In this document: piece by piece, positions 58,369 through 64,000 of the stretch
Position numbering within the stretch: position 1 is the stretch's first letter
Layout: each line of letters begins with the position of its first letter
DNA from: DATACQ01 sp036555515
GTDB taxonomy: Bacteria; Desulfobacterota; Binatia; UBA9968
Length of the DNA: 64,000 nucleotides
Assembly (NCBI GenBank): GCA_036555515.1
Contig: DATBLC010000346.1
Coordinates: 1 to 64,000, forward strand
Reading direction: 5' to 3'
Position numbers and translations under genes: made by a program
Notes under the pieces: generated by a model
Database searches by the model: none
What the model saw: only the letters and a program-made list of their open reading frames with translations
What the model was told of the DNA's origin: nothing

Positions 58369-58635
58369 TAGCCGCGGCCAACGTTGATTCTCAGTCCAGA
58401 CTTCAGGCGGGGGAGGAACCAAGGATCGCCCCGTGCCGGACTCCATGATGGATCCTTCCGCCGGGCAGTACATCAAACAGACAGTGCACTTTGGATATGT
58501 GCAGCGTTCGTCGATTTCCAACAGGTGCTGCGCCGTAGGCGAAACGACGACGGCGTTTATGTTAATCTCGCGGCATACGACGTAGCACATCCGGCACTCG
58601 GTGCATTTCGCATGATCAATTTTTATGCCGGGCAT
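58363..58635 (-). CDS. Two-cluster 4Fe-4S ferredoxin with C-terminal tail (downstream of partner protein)
   Basis: 90 residues. The first cluster set is Cys11, 14, 17, 21 (CTECRMCYVVC) and the second is Cys45-x4-Cys50-x2-Cys53-x3-Cys57 (CTYPKCTVCLMYCP). A 30-residue proline-rich tail follows and has no known function. The ATG at 58635 is preceded by AAAGGAAATT. It lies 61 bases after the ferritin-like partner protein gene (58697-59446), mirroring the diiron protein and ferredoxin arrangement just downstream. Confidence 0.88.
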   Translation of the reverse strand: MPGIKIDHAKCTECRMCYVVCREININAVVVSPTAQHLLEIDERCTYPKCTVCLMYCPAEGSIMESGTGRSLVPPPPEVWTENQRWPRLP

Positions 58636-58696
58636 AATTTCCTTTGGCTCAAATCGGTCAAGCGGTTCAAGCCGTTTAAGACGCACCTCGACGGTT

Positions 58697-59446
58697 TCAA
58701 TCGATATCGGCCGACACTGCTACTTCACCCGCTTGTTCCTCGGCTAATCCCAACACGAAGCGCGCGGTCTCCTCGAGAAAGAACAGATAATCGCGCCGGG
58801 TCTCGGCTGAAAGGCGCTTTGCCAGCTCGATATCGACCTGTTTTTGTAGAAAACGCTCCGCCTGTAACTTGCCCATGAGCACATGGCTGCGGGTTTCGGG
58901 CAGCTGGCTTAGGAACAACGCGCGCAGGGCTTCGTCGCGCAGGCAATTTGCCAAGCGTTCCGTCCAGGCTAACTCAATCACTTTAGGTCCAAGGTTGAGC
59001 GCGGCGATGCGAATGTTTTGCGGATAGTTGGCCAACGCGCGCAGGCAGAAGACGTAAGCGCCGGTGCGCGTCGCTGTGGCGAATTTCCCGTAAGCGTGAT
59101 CGAAAAGCTGGCGCTGCGTGCGCACCCAGCGGCGTTTGAGAATTTCGTCGCAGAGCTGCATCTCGTGGGTCGACTCGTCGTAAGTCTGCCTGCCGAATAA
59201 ATAAGCCACCGTGGGCGGATATTCGTTTAAGTTTATCCCCTGTGCCCAGCCGCCATAAACGTAGTACATCATGCGCTTGAGCGTCCAGAGGCGAGCGAGC
59301 AGCCGGAAGCATTGGTCGTCGGCCAATTCTCCCGCGCGCGCCGCCGCCGCGACGGCGTCCATGGGCGTGACGGCGGCGTCGGCTTCGCCTTGTCGGCGCA
59401 GCTCTTCGGCGAGTTGTTTGGCGGGATTTTCCGCTGAATCGCTCAT
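58697..59446 (-). CDS. Ferritin-like protein, putative diiron partner component B
   Basis: 249 residues, mostly helical after a disordered start. It has one intact Glu91-x2-His94 pair, while the second site appears as Glu158 and Glu184-x3-His188, one residue too long, and the acid that should precede the first pair is a tyrosine. This is what one expects of a non-catalytic or weakly metal-binding partner subunit, as in PaaA/PaaC pairs. A ferredoxin gene follows. The pair of diiron proteins is the core of an unrecognised redox set. Confidence 0.55.
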   Translation of the reverse strand: MSDSAENPAKQLAEELRRQGEADAAVTPMDAVAAAARAGELADDQCFRLLARLWTLKRMMYYVYGGWAQGINLNEYPPTVAYLFGRQTYDESTHEMQLCDEILKRRWVRTQRQLFDHAYGKFATATRTGAYVFCLRALANYPQNIRIAALNLGPKVIELAWTERLANCLRDEALRALFLSQLPETRSHVLMGKLQAERFLQKQVDIELAKRLSAETRRDYLFFLEETARFVLGLAEEQAGEVAVSADID

Positions 59447-59482
59447 CGATCGATTGGCGTTTTCGGCAACGAAAAAACCGCT

Positions 59483-60601
59483 TTAACTCGCCGCCAACAA
59501 GCGTTCATGCCCCTTTTTCGAAATCGGCGTCAGGTCTGAGGCGATCAGTGTCCATCTCTCGCCGCTGTCTTCGCTGCAATATAGCTCGCCGCCCGTGGTA
59601 CCGCCGAAGATCGCGCACACTCCATCCGATTCTTCGAGGCAAAGCGCGCCGAACTCATGTTTCAAGCTGTCCGGCAGTCCGCCGCCGAGCTTCTGCCAAT
59701 TCTTTCCGCCGTCTTTGCTGCGGTAGATCTTCCCGCCGGCATGCGCCAGCGGGCCGGCCTTGCGCCACGTTACAGGGTTATGCTCCGCAGCGGAAACGAA
59801 CATAGTATGCGGATTCTTCGGATTCCAGACAAAACCGTCGGGATAGACATCCGGCGCCCACTCAGGACTAGTCCACCGTTCCCAACTGCCGCCGCCGGTG
59901 TAAGTGACATAGAGACCGGCGCCGCCGGTGACGTAAATCCGCTCCGGGTCGCCGGGATCGATGAGCGCGCGATGGACGTCATAGAAGTGTTCCACGGGCC
60001 GGTTCTTGTCCTGGTATAGGCCAACCGTGTTGAGCTCACGCCAGCTTTTACCCAAGTCGGTGCTTTTCAGAAACGCACCCTGTTCGACGCAAGCATAGAT
60101 CGTGTGCGAATCCTGTGGATCGAAGGTAATAAACTTGGTATGTGCGATATGCGGCGGGGCCGGGAAAGACCACTGCGAACTGGTGGGTACGTCTCTAAGT
60201 GCAGGAAGTTCAGACCATTGTTGTCCCAGGTCTTCGCTTACAAACAAATGCGCAGGCTGCGTCCCCGCATAAACCCGGACTTTTCCATCAATGACGTGGC
60301 AGGCGAGGCTATAGATGTCGTGTACCGGGATACCTTTATCGCGCCGCTCCCAGCTTTTGCCGCCGTCCGAGCTGGCGTGAACGGAGCCGAAAAACGCTCC
60401 GGCGAACATGGTTCCTGTGGTCCGCTCAAAGATAATCGAGCTGATATGCTGACCGCGCAACGCCCGTTGGGCTTCGCGCCATTCTCCGTTGTCCGCCCGT
60501 TCAAACAGAACCAACCCGTCCTGGGTTCCGACCCAAAGCTGCCGTGAGTGTTGTGGCGATGAATAGACGTTGGTCCCGCCGTGGGAAAGTCCGATAGCCA
60601 T
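59483..60601 (-). CDS. BNR/Asp-box repeat protein, cytoplasmic (paralogue)
   Basis: 372 residues with at least six Asp-box units (SSDGGKSWE, SEDLGQQWS, STDLGKSWR, SKDGGKNWQ, SEDSGERWT and variants), compatible with a beta-propeller. The ATG is preceded by AAGGAGGA. There is no signal peptide. Together with the protein at 55597-56571 it brackets the redox genes, and both lack features of glycosyl hydrolases beyond the repeats. The high number of regular repeats makes the family call firm, the function not. Confidence 0.82.
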   Translation of the reverse strand: MAIGLSHGGTNVYSSPQHSRQLWVGTQDGLVLFERADNGEWREAQRALRGQHISSIIFERTTGTMFAGAFFGSVHASSDGGKSWERRDKGIPVHDIYSLACHVIDGKVRVYAGTQPAHLFVSEDLGQQWSELPALRDVPTSSQWSFPAPPHIAHTKFITFDPQDSHTIYACVEQGAFLKSTDLGKSWRELNTVGLYQDKNRPVEHFYDVHRALIDPGDPERIYVTGGAGLYVTYTGGGSWERWTSPEWAPDVYPDGFVWNPKNPHTMFVSAAEHNPVTWRKAGPLAHAGGKIYRSKDGGKNWQKLGGGLPDSLKHEFGALCLEESDGVCAIFGGTTGGELYCSEDSGERWTLIASDLTPISKKGHERLLAAS

Positions 60602-60814
60602 GGTTGTCCTCCTTGGGCGCGCGGCGCGGTGCCGGCCTGCCCTCTCGGGTTCGAGATGGACTCAACTTATCAATTCGTCATCGCGCACGTCAATGATAAA
60701 AGACAAGATCGCTGGCGGCGGTTTTACAGATGGGGGTGCATTACGCACTGCTCTACCCCGCGGCGGCGCGCTTTTTATTGCGACATCGCGCTGCATGTGC
60801 GAAAATCTAAAATC

Positions 60815-61161
60815 ATGCCCGGTTGGGAGTTCCTACAAAATCTAATCGGCAACGCAACCAAATACTGCGGCGCGAGGGCGCCGGAGATTCATGTGGGATA
60901 CAAGCGGGAAGGGGCCATGCGGCGTTTTTCGGTCAAAGACTGCGGGATTGTATTTCGAACGATCTTCGAGATCTCTCGGCGGCTGCACACCAAGCAAAAG
61001 CATTCGGGAACGGGCATCGGCCTTGGCGTATGCAAAAAAATGGTCGAGCGCCACGGCGGCAGGATGTGGGTGGAAACCAGGCGGGACAAGGATCGACCTT
61101 TTATTTCACGGTGCCGGATCGAGCAGTGAGCGGCGCAAATGATCATGGTCCAAAGCGATGA
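60815..61161 (+). pseudogene. Decayed histidine-kinase ATPase domain (phytochrome-type kinase remnant)
   Basis: One frame (60815-61129) reads LQNLIGNATKY, the N-box, then REGAMRRFSVKDCGI, RRLHTKQKHSGTGIGLGVCKKMVERHGGRMWVE, with clear G1 and G2 box residues. The stretch between KDCGI and FEISRRLHTKQ has lost about 10 residues. The last box continues in another frame as GSTFYFTVPD after a frameshift near 61083-61093. The dimerisation domain and start are missing. It directly precedes an intact receiver gene at 61139, suggesting the kinase of that pair has decayed. Confidence 0.75.
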
Positions 61162-61600
61162 CGCGCCTCGCACGTTGCGCGTGCTCCATGTTGAAGATAA
61201 CGACGGCGACGTGCGGCTCATTGCGGAGGCGCTGCGGGAATCGGGCATCGCCGTTGACGTTTTTGTCGTGCCGGATGGATCTCAGGCAATGGAGTTCCTG
61301 CGCCGCGAGGCGCGGTTTAGCGGAGCGCAGCGCCCGGATCTCATCCTGCTTGATCTTAACCTCCCCAAAAAAGGCGGGCGAGAGATACTTGCCGAGATCA
61401 AGCGTGACCCCGTGCTCAAAACCATCCCGGTCGTCGTACTAAGCACGTCCTCTGCGCCGTTGGAAGTCGCCGAGGCATATGAATTGCATGCAAATTGTTA
61501 TGTGACCAAACCCGTTGATTTGCACGAGCTGTTTGTAACAATTGGCGCGATTGGGAAGTTTTGGCTGCAATTGGCGAAACTCCCTCTGGCGGCTAACTGA
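61139..61600 (+). CDS. Single-domain response regulator (Rcp1-like)
   Basis: 153 residues, one receiver domain. It has HVEDNDGDVRLI, phospho-acceptor Asp72 in LILLDLNLPKKGG, the Ser/Thr in VVVLSTSSAP and the Lys in CYVTKPVDL. The NDGDVRL form and the extra helix after the receiver resemble Rcp1-type regulators paired with phytochrome kinases. The decayed kinase just upstream is probably its former partner; it could now receive phosphate from the kinase at 61781-63403 or another one. Confidence 0.88.
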   Translation: MIMVQSDDAPRTLRVLHVEDNDGDVRLIAEALRESGIAVDVFVVPDGSQAMEFLRREARFSGAQRPDLILLDLNLPKKGGREILAEIKRDPVLKTIPVVVLSTSSAPLEVAEAYELHANCYVTKPVDLHELFVTIGAIGKFWLQLAKLPLAAN

Positions 61601-61780
61601 GCCGCGCGCCGCCGACCGTCGAATCGATGCGGCAATGTAAACGACGGTTGACGGTCACGGTGTTTACAGGCGTTGCTCCCGGGCTGTTCAATTCGATGAG
61701 AGGAGTGATATAGAAGAAATGACCGGCCAGCGACAGACTGCGGTTTAAGCCTTGTCCTAAGCGTTGACAACGGGAATTTT

Positions 61781-63403
61781 ATGGAATCACGCGAGACCAG
61801 AGTACTTGTAGTCGAAGATAACCAGGGCGATGCTGGCCTTGTGCGGTTCGCGCTTCGCGCGGAATCCGGCCCGGAACATGCCTTTAAAGCGGCACATGTC
61901 GTTCGTCTCGACGATGCCCTTGAATCATTAAAACAAACGCCATTCGATCTGGTCCTGCTCGATCTTTCGCTGCCGGATGCCCAAGGATTGGACACCCTGG
62001 CGCGCGTGCGCGAGGCGGCGCCCGATTTGCCAATTGTTATCATGACGGGGCTTAACGACGAGTCGATGGCGGTGGAAGCGGTGCGCCGGGGCGCCCAAGA
62101 TTATCTTGTCAAAGGACAGGCGGATAGCCGCGCGGTGGTCCGCGCGATTCTCTACGCCATTGAGCGCAAGCGCATCGAAGTCCAGCTCAAAATGCAGCGC
62201 GCGCGGCAGGCGGCGCTGCGCGATGTCAACGTGGCGATCACCTCGACCCTCGAGCTCCATGCGGTTCTCGAAATATTTCTGGATAAGGTTGCGGAGTTAT
62301 TGCCTGGCATCGCGATTTCAGTGCGCCTCTTGAATGACGAAACCGGCGAGTTGGAACCGCTTGCGTGCCACGGCCTGGATGAGGAGGCCTGGAAAAAAAC
62401 CAGGACGGCAGTACGAGGGAGACGAGTGTTGGACCAAGGCGAGGTCATAGTAATTTCAGACGCGGCGTCGGAAACGCGGACAAGCGGCGACGATTTCATG
62501 GAGCGCAATCATCTCAATGCGTACGCGGGGGTTCCGTTAAAGGCTGAAGGGCAGTCTTTTGGGGTGATCGGATTTTACGCCCGCGAGCGGCAGGGGTTCA
62601 GTGATGATGACATCGATCTCATAACTACTCTTGCCGGGCAGGCGGCGGTGGCGATTCTTAACTCCCGGGTCCACCAGCGGCTTAAGGCCGCCCACGATGC
62701 CTTAGAAGATACGCTGGAAATCAAATCCGTGCTTGTCGGTATCATGGCCCATGAGCTTAAGACCCCGATTCAGATCATCATGGGATCGGCGGAGCTATTG
62801 GCGGCTGGTCTGTGCGGCGAACTGAACGCTGATCAGCTCGAACGCATCAAGGTCGTTGAGGTAAGCGCTAACGAGTTGCTCGACCTGATCAAGAGCGCCC
62901 TCGACATGGCCCGGCTTGAACATGGGAGAATGCCCTTGACGGTGACCGAGGTCTCCGTAAACGAGCTTTTTGCCGAGCTCAAATCGGAATCTGAAGCGGC
63001 CCTTCGTGAAAAGAAGATTGAATTGGATATCGGATTGCTGTGGCCCGGAGTGACGATCAAGAGCGACAAGATCAAGCTCAAGGAGGTTTTGCGCAATCTG
63101 CTCGATAACGCGCGCAAATACACGCCGGCCGGCAAAGTGACCGTCGACTTCACCGCGCGGGACGACGACATGGTCGAATTCCGCGTGCGCGACACCGGCG
63201 TCGGCATCAGTCGTGAGCTGTTGCCTAAGATCTTTGAAATGTTCTATCAGGCGGACACGACGCCAAAGGATCAGGCCGCCGCAGGTCTGGGGCTGAACAT
63301 CGTGAAGCGCTTAGTTACGGCCATGTCCGGCCGCATCGAGGTCGACAGTGAAGTCGGCAAAGGCACAACTTTTCGCATAATCCTGCCAAAAAAAATTTCC
63401 TGA
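61781..63403 (+). CDS. Hybrid receiver-GAF-histidine kinase
   Basis: 540 residues. An N-terminal receiver (Asp61 in VLLDLSLPDAQG) of about 125 residues, a coiled-coil linker, a GAF domain at about 155-300 (AVLEIFLDKVAELLPGIAISVRLLNDETGELEPLACHG), then a DHp domain with His324 in MAHELKTPIQII and an ATPase domain with LRNLLDNARKY, RDTGVGISRE, and GLGLNIVKRL. All catalytic boxes are intact. The GAF domain may sense a small molecule. The gene is preceded by a 180-base gap with no clear promoter, and followed by a large inverted repeat. Confidence 0.92.
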   Translation: MESRETRVLVVEDNQGDAGLVRFALRAESGPEHAFKAAHVVRLDDALESLKQTPFDLVLLDLSLPDAQGLDTLARVREAAPDLPIVIMTGLNDESMAVEAVRRGAQDYLVKGQADSRAVVRAILYAIERKRIEVQLKMQRARQAALRDVNVAITSTLELHAVLEIFLDKVAELLPGIAISVRLLNDETGELEPLACHGLDEEAWKKTRTAVRGRRVLDQGEVIVISDAASETRTSGDDFMERNHLNAYAGVPLKAEGQSFGVIGFYARERQGFSDDDIDLITTLAGQAAVAILNSRVHQRLKAAHDALEDTLEIKSVLVGIMAHELKTPIQIIMGSAELLAAGLCGELNADQLERIKVVEVSANELLDLIKSALDMARLEHGRMPLTVTEVSVNELFAELKSESEAALREKKIELDIGLLWPGVTIKSDKIKLKEVLRNLLDNARKYTPAGKVTVDFTARDDDMVEFRVRDTGVGISRELLPKIFEMFYQADTTPKDQAAAGLGLNIVKRLVTAMSGRIEVDSEVGKGTTFRIILPKKIS

Positions 63404-63413
63404 CCGGAATTCA

Positions 63414-63514
63414 GTTCAAGGTTCAATGTTCAGAGTTCCAGGTTTAAGACCCTTTGCCGCCTCGAAGTTCGAACCGAGCACGGGAGGCGCGACCTTGAAC
63501 GTTGAACCTTGAAC
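63414..63514. repeat. Large inverted repeat between two convergent genes
   Basis: The 18-base arm GTTCAAGGTTCAATGTTC (63414-63431) and the arm GAACGTTGAACCTTGAAC (63497-63514) are reverse complements with one base different, leaving a 65-base loop. The inner part includes the 15-base repeat shared with 58354-58368. It may serve as a bidirectional terminator or be a copy of a dispersed repeat family. Confidence 0.6.
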
Positions 63515-63518
63515 GGCT

Positions 63519-64000
63519 TCACGGCTTGATAATGAGCGACGGTGCTGCTTCTTTTTCGGCTCTCTGTTGCGACAACAAGAACGTAAAGCTTTTTTGCACC
63601 AGGCCGGTGAGAAACGATACGTCAAGGGGCCCCGGATCACCATCGCCGACCTGAAGAGCTACCGCGAGGCAGAGTTTTGCCAGGTCGCTGCGGCCTGTCT
63701 CGAAGAAGTAGAGCGCCATAATTTCCATGCGGTGTCGGAAAGCCTTGCCGTTGTCACCCCTGCAAAGTTCTCTCACGGCGTCCCGCACGATGGCGGCTAA
63801 GCGCTCCTCTTTTTGCGCCGGATTCAACACCAGGCGGCTAGTCTGCGCTTCTTGCAACTGCGGTAGAAATGCCTTCAGCCATTCGTCCGTCAAAACCCAG
63901 TAGCGCAACTCCGGCTCGTCCAAAAGCCGCCGCGACACTTCGCGCCATGGGCCGTCGCGCACGTCGTTTCGGTTCAGTTTATCGTAAATCGGAGGAGGCT
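63519..64000 (-). CDS. Unknown protein, C-terminal part (5' end outside window)
   Basis: The frame is open to the window edge and ends at 63519; about 160 residues are visible. Features include a helical region with VREVSRRLLDEPELRYWVLTDEWLKAFLPQL-like sequence near the edge, FFETGRSDLAKLCLAVALQV, and PLDVSFLTGLVQKSFTFLLSQQ. I do not recognise the family. No signal peptide can be judged because the start is outside. Confidence 0.75.
   Translation of the reverse strand, partial: PPPIYDKLNRNDVRDGPWREVSRRLLDEPELRYWVLTDEWLKAFLPQLQEAQTSRLVLNPAQKEERLAAIVRDAVRELCRGDNGKAFRHRMEIMALYFFETGRSDLAKLCLAVALQVGDGDPGPLDVSFLTGLVQKSFTFLLSQQRAEKEAAPSLIIKP

Noticed and set aside
1..64000. CRISPR arrays, tRNA or rRNA genes, insertion sequences with transposases
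   Set aside because: No regularly spaced repeats, no recognisable tRNA or rRNA sequence and no transposase or integrase motifs were seen. Two decayed kinase fragments and dispersed short repeats are the only signs of genome rearrangement.

Overview
This window is dominated by a flagellar and chemotaxis locus of a Gram-negative (diderm) bacterium. The L-ring lipoprotein FlgH, P-ring protein FlgI and chaperone FlgA imply an outer membrane. Gene order, sigma54-like and FliA-type promoter motifs, FlgM, and the csrA-fliW pair suggest a deltaproteobacteria-like lineage. The Rieske oxygenase, bicupin, acetamidase and photosynthesis-unrelated BNR proteins at the right end recall uncultured soil groups such as Binatota, Tectomicrobia or Rokubacteria. 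That taxonomic guess is inference only: no rRNA, tRNA or other marker gene was recognised.

Layout. (1) 1-9.2 kb: the tail of a chemoreceptor, cheR, cheB, a CheY-like regulator, an unusual CheX-type phosphatase fused to helical repeats, the switch genes fliM and fliN, convergent motBA, and an orphan response regulator facing a DHp-like protein that lacks the usual histidine. (2) 9.2-19 kb: export gate and regulators fliLOPQR, flhB, flhA, flhF, flhG, fliA and small genes. (3) 19-28.6 kb: rod, ring and hook-junction genes flgF, flgG, flgA, flgH, flgI, flgJ, flgM, flgN, flgK, flgL, then csrA and fliW. (4) 29-41.3 kb: a pseudaminic-acid-type pathway (pseB, C, G, H, I) with a methyltransferase, an oxidoreductase, a cytidylyltransferase-aminotransferase fusion and two glycosyltransferase-like genes, ending at flagellin. 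(5) 41.5-48.3 kb: fliC, flaG, fliD, fliS, a fliT-like gene, a second MotA/MotB-type pair and an uncharacterised protein.

(6) 48.3-60.6 kb: a metabolic accessory region. Acetamidase and a bicupin on the plus strand converge on TerC. A long minus-strand run follows, containing a Rieske oxygenase, a YdcF protein, a zeta-class GST, two BNR/Asp-box proteins, an isochorismatase-like hydrolase, and two ferritin-like diiron proteins each followed by a two-cluster ferredoxin. (7) 60.8-64 kb: a decayed histidine-kinase fragment, a single-domain response regulator, an intact receiver-GAF-kinase, and the end of an unknown gene.

How it works together. Early and middle flagellar genes appear to use sigma54 (close consensus matches before fliM and at fliL). 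Late genes appear to use FliA, with promoter-like sites before a cheY-like gene, motA, flgM, fliC and fliD. FlgM should hold FliA until hook completion. The fliC leader can fold a hairpin with GGA in its loop next to a GGA-containing Shine-Dalgarno, so the CsrA and FliW encoded here probably set flagellin translation. The nonulosonate genes directly upstream of fliC probably supply a flagellin glycan. The most novel-looking part is the diiron/ferredoxin/BNR gene set at 55.6-60.6 kb.
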